NCBI GenBank assembly: GCA_900317365.1
Contig: ONGM01000249.1
Coordinates: 1-52,637 of the forward strand
Direction: 5' to 3'
DNA: 52,637 bases
From: an uncultured Planctomycetota bacterium
Lineage (GTDB): Bacteria > Planctomycetota > Planctomycetia > Pirellulales > Thermoguttaceae
Part shown: positions 25,653 to 34,136 of the stretch, piece by piece
How positions within the stretch are numbered: the stretch's first letter is position 1
Layout: each line of letters begins with the position of its first letter
Position numbers and translations under genes: made by a program
Notes under the pieces: generated by a model
Told to the model about the DNA's origin: nothing
The model's input: only the letters and a program-made list of their open reading frames with translations
Database searches by the model: none

Positions 25653-27029
25653 ATGACGTCGGAAACTCATCGATTAGCGCGACTGTCCGCGCGCGTCGCG
25701 TTTGCGTTTTGCGCCGCCTTGTTTTGCTGTATTCCGATTCCCGCTGACGCGAAAGTTACCGTTAAAAGCGCGACGAAACAGTCTGCGGCGCTTGCGCGAA
25801 CGTCGGAAACGACGCCTGAATCGCGCCCGGTCGCCGACGATCCGACTCCTTCTGAAAACGACGCGTCCGCATGGTTTCAAGACGATACGGCGCCTCGGCT
25901 CCGCGACGACGTCCTAGAACGCGCAAAACGTCGGCGCGCCGCGTGGCCCGATTTTCAGCCTCTCAAAATCGCGAAGATTAAAGAACTCGGTATTCGTCGA
26001 ATTCAAACGAAACGCATCGATTTCTATACCGATCTCGCCGCGTCTCCCGACGTCGATCAGATTCCAGAAGCGCTTGAAGCCGCGATTCCTAAGATTTGCC
26101 AGTTCTTTAAGATCGACGAGGCGCGATTCGACGATTTGCATATTGACGCCTTCCTCATGAACGATCCCGCGCCCTTCATCGAATTAGGCGCGCTCGACGC
26201 CCCCCCGCAATTTCTGCACGGATACTCCTTTGGGGATCGTATCTATGCGAAACGACACGACAGCCCTTACTACAATCGATTCCTGTTGACGCACGAGTTG
26301 GTTCACACGATCATGCACGAGCTATTCGGCGATCTTCGCCCGCAATGGTTTTCCGAAGGCGTCGCCGAATACCTCGGACTCCACCGCTGGAATCCAAAAA
26401 CGAAGGAGATCGAGATCGCGTACCGCCCGGAATCGGAAGACGAAACGCCCGGATTCGGACGCGTGCGCGCCATTCGAAAGGCGAACGCCGCCGGACTCGC
26501 GCCGACGATTCTACAGATGCTACGATACGAACCTGCCGACTTCGCCGATACCACGGCCTACGCGTGGTGCTGGGCGTTCGTCACCTTCCTCCATAATACC
26601 CCGAAATATCGCGACCTTGCCGAAGCCCTCCCGTATTGGGCGATCGCCGCACGCCCAAATCAACTCTTTATCGACGCCGTCGGGGACCGTTGGGGAGAAC
26701 TCGAGTACGATTGGACCGACTTCGTCTCTCACATCGATTACGAATACGATTTTCAAAGAGCCGCGATCGATCGTTCCGCGAGAATCGACGCCGATTACGA
26801 CCTCGCTCAAGGCGTCGTCGTTACGGTAGACCCCGCAAAAGGCTGGCAGGCGACCGGACTCGAATTGAAAGCGAATCAAACGTATCAGATCGTCGCCGCC
26901 GGAAGATTTAAATACTACCTTCCCGACGCCGACAAAGTCATGGAGTTCGAAGCGCCCGGCGCGACCTGCGAATACCTCTTTGGAAAGCCCGCCGGTCGGC
27001 TCCTCGCCGCCGTCGCGCCCGACGTCTAA
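25653..27029 (+). CDS. exported gluzincin-like zinc metallopeptidase, cut short by an in-frame stop
   Basis: A 458-residue protein from ATG 25653, chosen because GGAG lies 6 nt before it and it gives a clean signal peptide (residues about 11-33, ending PADA). The frame stays open upstream to TTG 25566. The zinc site is THELVHTIMH (HExxH: H214, E215, H218) followed about 16 residues later by FSEGVAEY (E235/E239), the layout of gluzincins such as the DUF1570 proteins common in planctomycetes. The C-terminal part (from about GWQATGLELKANQTYQI) looks like a beta-sandwich ligand-binding domain whose end is missing. The same frame continues past the TAA for 92 sense codons that complete it. The gene is therefore probably mutated, or read through. 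Confidence 0.82.
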   Translation: MTSETHRLARLSARVAFAFCAALFCCIPIPADAKVTVKSATKQSAALARTSETTPESRPVADDPTPSENDASAWFQDDTAPRLRDDVLERAKRRRAAWPDFQPLKIAKIKELGIRRIQTKRIDFYTDLAASPDVDQIPEALEAAIPKICQFFKIDEARFDDLHIDAFLMNDPAPFIELGALDAPPQFLHGYSFGDRIYAKRHDSPYYNRFLLTHELVHTIMHELFGDLRPQWFSEGVAEYLGLHRWNPKTKEIEIAYRPESEDETPGFGRVRAIRKANAAGLAPTILQMLRYEPADFADTTAYAWCWAFVTFLHNTPKYRDLAEALPYWAIAARPNQLFIDAVGDRWGELEYDWTDFVSHIDYEYDFQRAAIDRSARIDADYDLAQGVVVTVDPAKGWQATGLELKANQTYQIVAAGRFKYYLPDADKVMEFEAPGATCEYLFGKPAGRLLAAVAPDV

Positions 27030-27308
27030 AACGCCTCGTTCGCCGACGTCAACGGCGTCGATGAGTCGCAACGTCCCGAAGGTAACGATATGTTCCGATT
27101 CCAAGCCTTCAAAAACCAAGCCTTCCCACGATTCGGAAACGAAACGAATCCGCTCTATCCCTGGGACGAAATCTTCGAGTATTCCTCCTCGAGAATGACC
27201 ATGACTCCTACCCGAGACGGCGAACTCTATCTGAGAATTAACGCCCTTCCCAAATGTTTGAAAGAGAATTCCGGCTTGATTAAAGCCAAAATTAAATCGG
27301 TTGATTAA
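27030..27308 (+). pseudogene. C-terminal continuation of the metallopeptidase-like gene beyond an in-frame TAA
   Basis: Directly after the TAA at 27027-27029 the same frame reads NASFADVNGVDESQRPEGND and ends LYLRINALPKC...NSGLIKAKI before its own stop at 27306-27308. This ending (Gly-x-Leu-x-Leu-Arg-Ile-Asn, then Asn-Ser-Gly and a short strand) is how the preceding beta-sandwich domain normally finishes. No start site or Shine-Dalgarno is seen for separate translation, apart from an internal ATG at 27090. Confidence 0.7.
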
Positions 27309-27377
27309 CATTCCGACCGCGTCGCGAGAACCGCGCGTTTTCGCCTCGTCGGTCCGCGCGAATTCAAAGGAGTAATT

Positions 27378-28517
27378 ATGAAAAAATTGACGTTCGCCGC
27401 AGTCGCTTTCTTTGCCGCGTTACTCGGCGCGCCCGCCCTATACGCCGACGCGCCTAAGCCTGTCTCGCCCGAAGACGGCGCCACCGTCGACCTCCGACCT
27501 GAAGTTCAACGTCGCTATAAGACGCCGGCCGAGCGGAATTGGGACGGCGACTATCGACCCGGGCAACTCAAAGAAAAGAACGATCAAGATTGCTCGCAAC
27601 CGACCCCCGTCGAGTTCTCGTGGGAACCGGCGACCGCCCCCGGCGCGACTTACACGTTGCAAATCTCCGAATGCCCCGATTTCACCGCCGACGTTACCCG
27701 CGAAGTGAAAACCGGCGATAAAACGACCGCGACCGCCACGAACTTCAATATCGGTACGAAATACTACTGGCGCGTGCGCGCGGAAGCGAAAGCCGCCGAC
27801 AACGCGTACGCCGTCTGCCACTCCGACGTCAGAAGTTTCACGACCGCCAATTACCTCCCGCGTTGGTACGACCTTCCGAATCTGTCGAACGTTCGCGACG
27901 CCGGCGGCTGGACGACCGTCGACGGTAAAAAGGTCAAGATGGGTATGGTCTTCCGCGGCGGCGAATTCGATCAACGTTCCAGTTTGACTGACGAAACGAA
28001 GAAGTACCTTCTCGAAACGATGGGTATTCGCGTCGACGTCGACCTGCGCGGTCCGAGCGAATGGAAAGACGTCGAGAATTACTATTCGCCGCTCGGTCGC
28101 GACGTCGATTGGCAGAATTTCCGCATCGGCGGTTACGACGGTATCTTTAACGATCAGAACAAAAAGCTGTTCCGAGATATGTTCCGTTTGTTCTCGAAGC
28201 GCGAATCGTACCCGGTCTATATCCACTGTCTCGCCGGCGCCGACCGCACCGGCACGACGCTCGTCGCCTTGAAATCCGTTCTCGGTTGCAGCGACGCCGA
28301 CCTCGCCGCCGACTACGAGTTTACGTCCTTCTCGAAATACGGCGAACGCCGCGTCGGTCCCGGTACCGCCTATGATAAGATGTGCAAAAAGCTCGACGAA
28401 TACGGCTCGGAAAACGATTCCGTCGCCACGAAATTCGTGAACTACCTGAAATCCTGCGGCGTTACCGACGAAGAATTGCAGTCGATCCGCGATATCTTGC
28501 TCGAAGACGCCAATTAG
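27378..28517 (+). CDS. exported tyrosine phosphatase (IphP-like) with an N-terminal FN3-like domain
   Basis: A 379-residue protein with a signal peptide (residues 1-23). Residues about 25-157 resemble a fibronectin type III-like beta domain (VEFSWEPATAPGATYTLQIS, YYWRVRAEA). From about 165 follows a protein tyrosine phosphatase of the Tyr_phosphatase_3/IphP kind: NLSNVRDAGGW, VFRGGEF, DVDLRGPSEW and the catalytic P-loop HCLAGADRTG (C284, R290). The enzyme would hydrolyse phospho-Tyr or phosphoinositide-type esters outside the cytoplasm. AAAGGAG 7 nt before the ATG supports the start. The preceding gene remnant ends 69 bp upstream. Confidence 0.9.
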   Translation: MKKLTFAAVAFFAALLGAPALYADAPKPVSPEDGATVDLRPEVQRRYKTPAERNWDGDYRPGQLKEKNDQDCSQPTPVEFSWEPATAPGATYTLQISECPDFTADVTREVKTGDKTTATATNFNIGTKYYWRVRAEAKAADNAYAVCHSDVRSFTTANYLPRWYDLPNLSNVRDAGGWTTVDGKKVKMGMVFRGGEFDQRSSLTDETKKYLLETMGIRVDVDLRGPSEWKDVENYYSPLGRDVDWQNFRIGGYDGIFNDQNKKLFRDMFRLFSKRESYPVYIHCLAGADRTGTTLVALKSVLGCSDADLAADYEFTSFSKYGERRVGPGTAYDKMCKKLDEYGSENDSVATKFVNYLKSCGVTDEELQSIRDILLEDAN

Positions 28518-28527
28518 TTTTCGACCG

Positions 28528-28560
28528 GCTTCCTCGTCTTGGACTACGAGAAGCAATTTT
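28528..28560 (+). terminator. probable terminator after the phosphatase gene
   Basis: Arms GCTTC-TCGT (28528-28537, one bulged C) and ACGAGAAGC (28546-28554), followed by AATTTT. The promoter of tpiA begins just after it. Confidence 0.5.
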
Positions 28561-28571
28561 CGAACCTCCCC

Positions 28572-28599
28572 TTGATTTATCGCCGTTTGGCGCTATCAT
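28572..28599 (+). promoter_or_regulatory. promoter of tpiA
   Basis: TTGATT (28572-28577), 16 bp, TATCAT (28594-28599). The start codon of tpiA is about 100 bp downstream. Confidence 0.6.
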
Positions 28600-28706
28600 G
28601 GTAAATTCAAAGAGTCTTTACGCGTCGCGCGCTCGAGTTGCGCGCCTCGCGAGACTCGCTAAAACTAAATCAGCGTTCAACGCTTTACACCCGAAAGAAG
28701 GATATC

Positions 28707-29462
28707 ATGCGACGTCTCCTGATTGCCGGTAACTGGAAGATGAATTTGAAACTCGATTCCGCCAAAGCTTTGGCGCAAGGACTGAAAGAAGCCGCGAAAG
28801 GCGTCTCCGAAGTCGATATCGCCGTGTGCCCGCCGAGTCTCTACGTCCAACCGGTTTGCGATATTCTCAAAGGTTCCAATATTGGCGTCGGCGCTCAGAA
28901 CGCTTACTTCGAAAAAGCAGGCGCGTTCACCGGCGAACTCGAAATGGCGATGCTGACCGACGTCGGTTGCCAATACGTCATTCTCGGTCACAGCGAACGC
29001 CGTCACATCCTCGGCGAATCGAGCGAGTTCATCAATCTGAAAGTTCGCGCCGCGCTCGCCGCCGGTCTGATTCCGATCGTCTGCATCGGCGAACTCCTCA
29101 AAGAACGCGAAGCCGGCGTGACCAACGACGTCAATCGTCGTCAACTCGACGGCTCCTTCTCCGGCGTCTCCGCTGAAGATATGAAGAAGTGCGTTATCGC
29201 TTACGAACCCGTTTGGGCCATCGGAACCGGTAAAGTCGCTACGCCTGATCAAGCGCAAGAAGTCCACGCCGACGTCCGCGCTTGGATCGCCGATCGTTAC
29301 GGTAAAGACGTCGCCGACGTCGTTCGCATTCAATACGGCGGAAGCGTCAAAGGTTCCAACGCGAAAGAAATCCTTAGCAAGCCTGACGTCGACGGCGCGC
29401 TCGTCGGCGGCGCTTCCCTCAAGGTCGACGCCTTCATGGAAATCATCAACAACGTTCGCTAG
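28707..29462 (+). CDS. tpiA: triosephosphate isomerase
   Basis: A 251-residue cytoplasmic enzyme interconverting dihydroxyacetone phosphate and glyceraldehyde 3-phosphate in glycolysis and gluconeogenesis. The active site is complete: N9 and K11 in AGNWKMN, H95 in GHSERR, E167 in YEPVWAIGTG with the mobile loop to K176, and the phosphate-binding YGGSVK and GALVGGASL. The ATG at 28707 gives the standard N-terminus and follows GAAGGA. The frame is open further upstream without family resemblance. secG follows 116 bp downstream, a pairing seen in many bacteria. Confidence 0.98.
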   Translation: MRRLLIAGNWKMNLKLDSAKALAQGLKEAAKGVSEVDIAVCPPSLYVQPVCDILKGSNIGVGAQNAYFEKAGAFTGELEMAMLTDVGCQYVILGHSERRHILGESSEFINLKVRAALAAGLIPIVCIGELLKEREAGVTNDVNRRQLDGSFSGVSAEDMKKCVIAYEPVWAIGTGKVATPDQAQEVHADVRAWIADRYGKDVADVVRIQYGGSVKGSNAKEILSKPDVDGALVGGASLKVDAFMEIINNVR

Positions 29463-29494
29463 TCGTTGTTGACTCTGATCTTGTTGATTGCTAC

Positions 29495-29530
29495 GAGACG
29501 CGCGCGGCGGTCGTGCGCGCGCGTCTCTTG
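29495..29530 (+). terminator. GC-rich hairpin between tpiA and secG
   Basis: Perfect 12-bp arms GAGACGCGCGCG (29495-29506) and its complement (29516-29527), loop 9 nt, but only TT after it. It may be a weak terminator or a processing site that lowers secG expression relative to tpiA. Confidence 0.45.
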
Positions 29531-29578
29531 AGTCCGCTCGCATATCGCCTCAATTTTGACTCGCGAGGAATTTGAGAC

Positions 29579-30040
29579 ATGAGTATTCTCGTTACTTGCG
29601 CGCAAGCGCTTGTCTTTATTTTAATGGTTCTGATTTCCCTTTTCCTGATACTCATTATTTTGATTCAACGCGGAAAAGGCGGCGGACTTGTCGGCGCGTT
29701 TGGCGGTATGGGCGGCGGAAGTATGTTCGGAACGAAAACCACCGACGTCTTCTTGAAAATTACGATTTGGACGACCGTCGTCTGGTTCGTCTTCTGCCTT
29801 TTCAGTCGTTATATCATCAATGTGAAATCCGGTCAGTCGATGCTCGACGAAGCCGCCGCGTCCGCGCCTGCGGAGCCGACCGGCGACGCCGCGACGACCG
29901 AAGAATCTGCGACGACCGGCGACGCTGCGACCGGCGCCGCGCCGGCGGATTCCGCGCCTGCTGAAAACGCCGCGACGACGACGACTGCGGATACGCCAGC
30001 GCCTGCGGACGCGCCCGCCGAAGCTCCCGCCGCTGAATAA
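29579..30040 (+). CDS. secG: preprotein translocase subunit SecG
   Basis: A 153-residue membrane protein, the small non-essential subunit of the SecYEG channel. Two membrane helices (about 8-30 and 58-75) flank the conserved loop LIQRGKGGGLVGAFGGMGGGSMFG. Beyond residue 85 a long tail rich in Ala, Pro, Thr and Glu extends the protein, where most SecG proteins end or have only a short tail. It stands between tpiA and yicC. Confidence 0.93.
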   Translation: MSILVTCAQALVFILMVLISLFLILIILIQRGKGGGLVGAFGGMGGGSMFGTKTTDVFLKITIWTTVVWFVFCLFSRYIINVKSGQSMLDEAAASAPAEPTGDAATTEESATTGDAATGAAPADSAPAENAATTTTADTPAPADAPAEAPAAE

Positions 30041-30153
30041 GCTGCCGAATCATTGGTTGAGACGAAATCCCACGAGATTTTCGCGCTTTTTGCCGAATTG
30101 CGACGAGACGCGAGCGCGGCTTCTCTTTGTTTTGCGCGCCTGAGGTTGGCTCC

Positions 30154-31056
30154 ATGTTGATCAGTATGACCGGGTTTGGTTCCGCTTGCACGCGAGAACA
30201 AGGATACGTTATTTCGACGGAAATCAAAGCGGTGAACAATCGCTTTCTGAAGACCTCGATTCGTCTCCCCGACGGGTTTGCGAAACTTGAAACGAAAATC
30301 GAAGAGATCTTGCGCGAACGTATTGCGCGCGGTTCCGTCAATTTTACGTTGAAAGTCGACCGCGAAGTTTCCGGCGCCGATTGCGAGTTTAATTTCGTCG
30401 CGCTCAAAAATCTTGTCGAAGGTCTCGTGCGGTTTCAACGCGAAAATCCCGATTTGACCGAATCCGTTCCGATCGGTAGTCTCGTCGATTTTGCGCGACT
30501 TCCCGGCGTCTTGATCGATAAAACGCGCGAAACGGACGGTGAAATTGCCGACGTTCTCTGGGACGCCGTCGCTTGTAATATTCGAGCGTCCCTCGACAAA
30601 CTTCAGCGAATGCGCGAAGTTGAAGGAGAAGCGACGCAACGTTACCTCGCCGACGCGCTCGACGAAGCTCGAATGTTCATCGATAAAGTCAAAGAGCTCG
30701 CGCCTGGCGTCGCCGAAAACTATCGGCTCCGTTTGACCGAAAAAGTCGCGCGCATTCTCCGCGAAAACGGCGTCGAAGTCGACTCCGTCGACGTCATTCG
30801 CGAAGTCGCTGTCTTCACCGACCGCGTCGACGTCTCCGAAGAGATCGCGCGGTTCTATTCGCATTTGGATCAGTTCGATTCCACAATGCGCAACGAACCG
30901 ATTTGCGGTAAGAAACTCGATTTCATTACGCAAGAGATGTTTCGCGAAGCGAACACGATCGGATCGAAAGCGAACTCGCCCGACGTTCTCGCCGTCGTCG
31001 TCCAAATTAAGGCGACTGTCGAACGAATTCGCGAAATGGTGCAGAACGTTGAATAA
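30154..31056 (+). CDS. yicC: YicC family endoribonuclease
   Basis: A 300-residue protein of the YicC (YicC_N plus DUF1732) family, shown in E. coli to be an endoribonuclease involved in RNA turnover. The start ISMTGFGSA, the stretch EIKAVNNRFLKTSIRLP, the late sequence LDFITQEMFREANTIGSKANS and the ending VERIREMVQNVE are all family hallmarks. The ATG at 30154 is chosen to match the family N-terminus, with GAGG 9 nt before. It forms the usual yicC-gmk-rpoZ cluster with the following genes. Confidence 0.95.
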   Translation: MLISMTGFGSACTREQGYVISTEIKAVNNRFLKTSIRLPDGFAKLETKIEEILRERIARGSVNFTLKVDREVSGADCEFNFVALKNLVEGLVRFQRENPDLTESVPIGSLVDFARLPGVLIDKTRETDGEIADVLWDAVACNIRASLDKLQRMREVEGEATQRYLADALDEARMFIDKVKELAPGVAENYRLRLTEKVARILRENGVEVDSVDVIREVAVFTDRVDVSEEIARFYSHLDQFDSTMRNEPICGKKLDFITQEMFREANTIGSKANSPDVLAVVVQIKATVERIREMVQNVE

Positions 31057-31083
31057 CGTCTTTTAGACCAGGAGTTCGGCGTC

Positions 31084-31668
31084 ATGTCGATGAAAGGGCG
31101 CGTTATCGTCGTTTCCGGACCTTCCGGGGTCGGCAAGGGAACCTTGCTGAAAAAGCTCTTTGCCGAGAGCGATTTGCCGCTCGAAATGAGCGTTTCCGCA
31201 ACGACCCGACCGCCGCGCGCCGGGGAACTGAACGGCGTTCATTACTGGTTTTTAACGCGCGACGATTTTCTAGCGCGACGCGCGCGCGGCGAGTTCCTCG
31301 AGTCCTTTGAGGTCTACCCCGGAGGAGCGCTTTACGGAACTCTGCGCGAGACGGTTCTGCACGCCGTCGACAATGGCAAATGGATCGTCTTGGAAATCGA
31401 CGTGAAAGGCGCCAAAAGTATCCTTGAGCAGATACCCAACGCCGATACAATATTCATAGCTCCGCCGAGCGTTGACGCGCTCCTCGTTCGACTTCAGAAA
31501 CGCGGTACAGAAACGCCCGAGGATTTGGCGAAACGACTCAAACAAGCGGAACAAGAGATCGCCGAAAGCGGGTTCTATCGCTATCGCGTCGTCAACGACG
31601 ATCTCGACGTCGCTTATTCCGATCTCCTGAAAATATTTAACTCTCTTCGAGAGTCTTCGGCAATTTAA
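31084..31668 (+). CDS. gmk: guanylate kinase
   Basis: A 194-residue enzyme that phosphorylates GMP to GDP with ATP. The P-loop is SGPSGVGKGT (11-20). SVSATTRPPRAGELNGVHYWF is the GMP-binding part, and LEIDVKGA and KRGTETPEDLAKRL the later motifs. The usual NYYGT of the GMP site appears as GALYGT. AGGAG 9-10 nt before the ATG supports the start. It lies 27 bp after yicC. Confidence 0.97.
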   Translation: MSMKGRVIVVSGPSGVGKGTLLKKLFAESDLPLEMSVSATTRPPRAGELNGVHYWFLTRDDFLARRARGEFLESFEVYPGGALYGTLRETVLHAVDNGKWIVLEIDVKGAKSILEQIPNADTIFIAPPSVDALLVRLQKRGTETPEDLAKRLKQAEQEIAESGFYRYRVVNDDLDVAYSDLLKIFNSLRESSAI

Positions 31669-31740
31669 ATTCGCCGTTTTTAATTCAAAGCCTGAATGTT
31701 TTGCGCAGGTCGCTCGCGCGCCTGCCTGTGAAGGATCCCT

Positions 31741-31992
31741 ATGATTGAAGAACTCAAAGACGAAGAACTCGTTAATAAGGTTGGCGGTCGCTTTAAGCTC
31801 ACGACCCTCATCCAGAAGCGCCTCGCCGTTCTGAATCGCGGAAGCCAAGCTTACGTCGACGATCCGACCGGAGAAAGCGACAATCTGCAAATTGTCGTCC
31901 GCGAAATTCTGGAAAACAAAATCCAATTGCGCGAAGACGGCGAACTCATCGGCGGCGACGATCCGCTCGATTTCTCCACGCCGATTCAGTAA
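31741..31992 (+). CDS. rpoZ: DNA-directed RNA polymerase omega subunit
   Basis: An 83-residue subunit that helps fold and hold the beta' subunit. It has the short omega pattern VGGRFKLTTLIQKRLAVL followed by NLQIVVREILENKI. Length and place after gmk fit the family. A strong terminator 37 bp downstream ends the yicC-gmk-rpoZ transcript. Confidence 0.9.
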   Translation: MIEELKDEELVNKVGGRFKLTTLIQKRLAVLNRGSQAYVDDPTGESDNLQIVVREILENKIQLREDGELIGGDDPLDFSTPIQ

Positions 31993-32028
31993 CGCGTAAC
32001 GCGACTCGCGTTATTCCCACTTGTTCCG

Positions 32029-32065
32029 CGCGAGAACGCGATACGTCGCGTTCTCGCGTTTTTTT
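32029..32065 (+). terminator. Rho-independent terminator after rpoZ
   Basis: Perfect 13-bp arms CGCGAGAACGCGA (32029-32041) and complement (32046-32058) around a 4-nt loop, then seven T. Confidence 0.95.
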
Positions 32066-32129
32066 ACGCCTTTTTTACTAACTTATTTACTAACTTAGTT
32101 GAACGACCCGAACTTGGAATTGCGCCGTT

Positions 32130-32699
32130 ATGACTCCTGATAATCGCGCCGCACGGCTGAAAAATAAAGAAATCCTCATCGGCGTCTGCGGCGGTATCGC
32201 CGCATATAAAACCGCCGAACTCGTGAGCGCGCTCGTTAAGTTAGGCGCCCGACCCACCGTCCTCATGACCGAAGCCGCAACGAAACTCGTCGCGCCAAAA
32301 ACCTTCGAAGCGCTGACGCGACGCGCTGTCGCGCTCTCGATGTGGGACGCCAACTTCGTTCACCCGCATATCGAACTCGCCCGACAAGCGGACGTCTTCT
32401 GCGTCGCCCCTGCAACCGCCAATATCATGGCGAAAGCCGCCTACGGACTCGCCGACGATCTCATGAGCTCGACGATTCTCGCCTTCACCGGCAAACTGAT
32501 TCTAGCGCCGGCGATGAACTCCGCAATGTGGAATAAGCCCGCGACGCAACGGAATCTGCGCCAACTGATCGACGACGGTTGTCTCGTCGTCGGACCGGAC
32601 GACGGTCGCCTAAGTTGCGGGGAATCCGGAGTCGGAAGAATGGCGGCTCCGGAAGCGATTCTCGACGCGATCTGCGCCGCCTTCGGGGACGCCGCCTAG
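32130..32699 (+). CDS. coaC: phosphopantothenoylcysteine decarboxylase (CoaC domain only)
   Basis: A 189-residue flavoprotein of the HFCD family that decarboxylates phosphopantothenoylcysteine in coenzyme A synthesis. ILIGVCGGIAAYKTAEL at the start, HIELARQADVFCVAPATANIMAK (the catalytic His region), LAPAMNSAMW (substrate clamp PxMNxxMW) and GRLSCGESGVGRMAAPE are complete. Most bacteria fuse this to CoaB as Dfp. Here the chain ends after CoaC, so CoaB must be encoded elsewhere. It lies after the rpoZ terminator and so has its own transcription start. Confidence 0.93.
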   Translation: MTPDNRAARLKNKEILIGVCGGIAAYKTAELVSALVKLGARPTVLMTEAATKLVAPKTFEALTRRAVALSMWDANFVHPHIELARQADVFCVAPATANIMAKAAYGLADDLMSSTILAFTGKLILAPAMNSAMWNKPATQRNLRQLIDDGCLVVGPDDGRLSCGESGVGRMAAPEAILDAICAAFGDAA

Positions 32700-32718
32700 C
32701 CCGCCTTCGGAAATAGAG

Positions 32719-32751
32719 AAGGGGAATCGAGCCAGCCTGTCGATTCCCCTT
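32719..32751 (+). terminator. hairpin terminator after coaC
   Basis: Perfect 12-bp arms AAGGGGAATCGA (32719-32730) and complement (32740-32751) with a 9-nt loop. The following bases CCTTCGTT are only weakly T-rich. It may also end transcripts from the decayed minus-strand gene. Confidence 0.6.
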
Positions 32752-32790
32752 CCTTCGTTGTTCTGCCGCCCTTTGCTCGCAACGCGCGGT

Positions 32791-33391
32791 TTAAGGCTCG
32801 CCCGCCTCGCCTTCGGCGGCTTGCTCCGCGACCTCCGTCGCCTCGTGCTCCGCGTTGATGAACGTCAGGCGCCCGTTGTAGCCCTGTATGGGGATAGACG
32901 CTTGTTACGACTGAACGCCGTGAGAACGCCGCCTTCTCGCATTGGTTTCCCCGCCTTGAGATTCGAACCAGCCGCCAAACGCGTCGTGAGCGCGCCGTAT
33001 TCATTAAAAGCTTTCTCCTTGTTTCCGCCCTGCTCTCAATGCAGGAACGCCGACCTCGCGTTCATATTGGTTCTTGCCGGCTTCTAGACGTCTCGTCGCC
33101 TCGTCTTAATCCAGTCCAACTCGGCGCAGACGCCGGAAGGACGCAATCGCGACGTTTTCTAGTCGATGGGCGCCGTTCTTTTTTCATTCCCTTAAGGACG
33201 CCTTTTTCGTAGCCTTCGACGTCGTCTAAGAGCTGACCCGGCGATTCCGTCCGGAAGAGGACGGCGACCGTTCCCTGCCTTTTCAAAGGAGCGGGGCCGA
33301 GGAAGAATCGCTTGAACTTACTCGCAGGGTAGGCGCGGCGCTCGAACAGGTCGTATCCGGAGGAAAGGCACTTTTCCTGATTAGGCGTATT
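32791..33391 (-). pseudogene. decayed gene of unknown family, broken by several frameshifts and stops
   Basis: Protein-like sequence continues through three changes of frame on the minus strand. From 33391: EKCLSSGYDLFERRAYPASK, then RQGTVAVLFRTESPGQLLDD and VEGYEKGVLKGMKK. A shift at the T6 run 33179-33184 leads to NGAHRLENVAIASFRRLRR, an in-frame TAA (33106-33108) and EAGKNQYEREVGVPALRAG. A second shift near 33003 leads to NEYGALTTRLAAGSNLKAG, and a third near 32895 to QGYNGRLTFINAEHEATEV, ending at the TAA 32791-32793. I do not recognise the family. Four lesions in 600 bp, with intact genes around, point to a pseudogene rather than read errors. Confidence 0.65.
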
Positions 33392-33737
33392 TCAATCGCA
33401 TTTTTATCAGGGATCGATTGAGGGACGTGAAAAAAACTCTTCGACAGACAACCTTGAAAAGTTCGCTATGAGATTTTGGCGAGGCTATTCCGTAAGCCGC
33501 GTCGCGACTGAACGGCGATTGTTAATGATGTATAAAACAAAGTGAAAAATATATTAGTTAAGAAAATGACTTCGAGGCGTAGTGTAGAGAAATGGCGTCA
33601 AATCGACCGCGTTTTGAGAAGAATTTCGCTTTGACTTGTGGAGAGAAGGGGAGGTCAATGGGAAAAGGTTTTGAAGGGAAAAACGGACCTTTTGGTAAAA
33701 AAGAGGGACATATTCGCAATATTCTTTGGCATACCCC
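33392..33737. other. AT-rich gene-less stretch before the S10 operon promoter
   Basis: No supported gene. The 5' end of the decayed minus-strand gene may reach into its left part, but the frame is lost there. Confidence 0.5.
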
Positions 33738-33765
33738 TTGACAATCAGCTCGGGCCTGTTAAAAT
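33738..33765 (+). promoter_or_regulatory. strong sigma70-type promoter of the S10 ribosomal protein operon
   Basis: Perfect TTGACA (33738-33743), 16 bp, TAAAAT (33760-33765). The same boxes and spacing recur before rplF at 41868-41895. The first gene starts about 370 bp downstream. Confidence 0.85.
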
Positions 33766-33771
33766 AGCGAG

Positions 33772-34136
33772 AACGTTGCAAATTACCGACGACAAAGAGC
33801 CTTGAACGCGCCGCTGGCGCTCTTGAGCCAAGCGCGACGAAGACACGTTGCACGATCCGAACGCCGGTTCCTTGGGAACTTGCTCGGAAGATCTTCGTTT
33901 CAACGCCCTTTGTAACCGGTCGCTTAGTTCCCCTCTTAGGGTTGAACGTGATAGTCGGCGACTGCGACGCGCCCTTCGAAATTTAGCGCTGATCGCGGGA
34001 ACTCGGGAAGTTTCGAGTTCGCGACGTCGCACACAATAAAACGAAGGCGTTTGTTTTCAGCTGACGCGATTACGCGTAATCAGTGAAACGACGTCTTGGA
34101 TATTTGCCAATCAGGACTGGAAAATCGGAGAAGATT
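33772..34136 (+). other. long untranslated leader of the S10 operon with hairpins
   Basis: No credible reading frame. Visible structures are GTTCC-TTG-GGAAC at about 33866-33878, a bulged hairpin at 33994-34023 (CGCG, AACTCG / CGAGTT, CGCG) and the perfect palindrome GATTACGCGTAATC at 34068-34081. A leader this long on a ribosomal operon suggests feedback control by one of its proteins, as L4 does in E. coli. The E. coli S10 leader itself is not recognisable. Confidence 0.5.

Noticed and set aside
25014..25670. 218-codon minus-strand frame upstream of the TPR lipoprotein
   Set aside because: It overlaps both flanking genes in antisense or another frame, is Arg/Ser-rich and crosses a good plus-strand promoter.
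27438..28556. 372-codon minus-strand frame opposite the tyrosine phosphatase
   Set aside because: No recognisable motif, and the plus strand has a signal peptide, Shine-Dalgarno and HCxxGxDR loop.
33848..34039. 63-codon leader peptide in the S10 operon leader
   Set aside because: No Shine-Dalgarno, Arg/Ser-rich composition, and no regulatory codon run.
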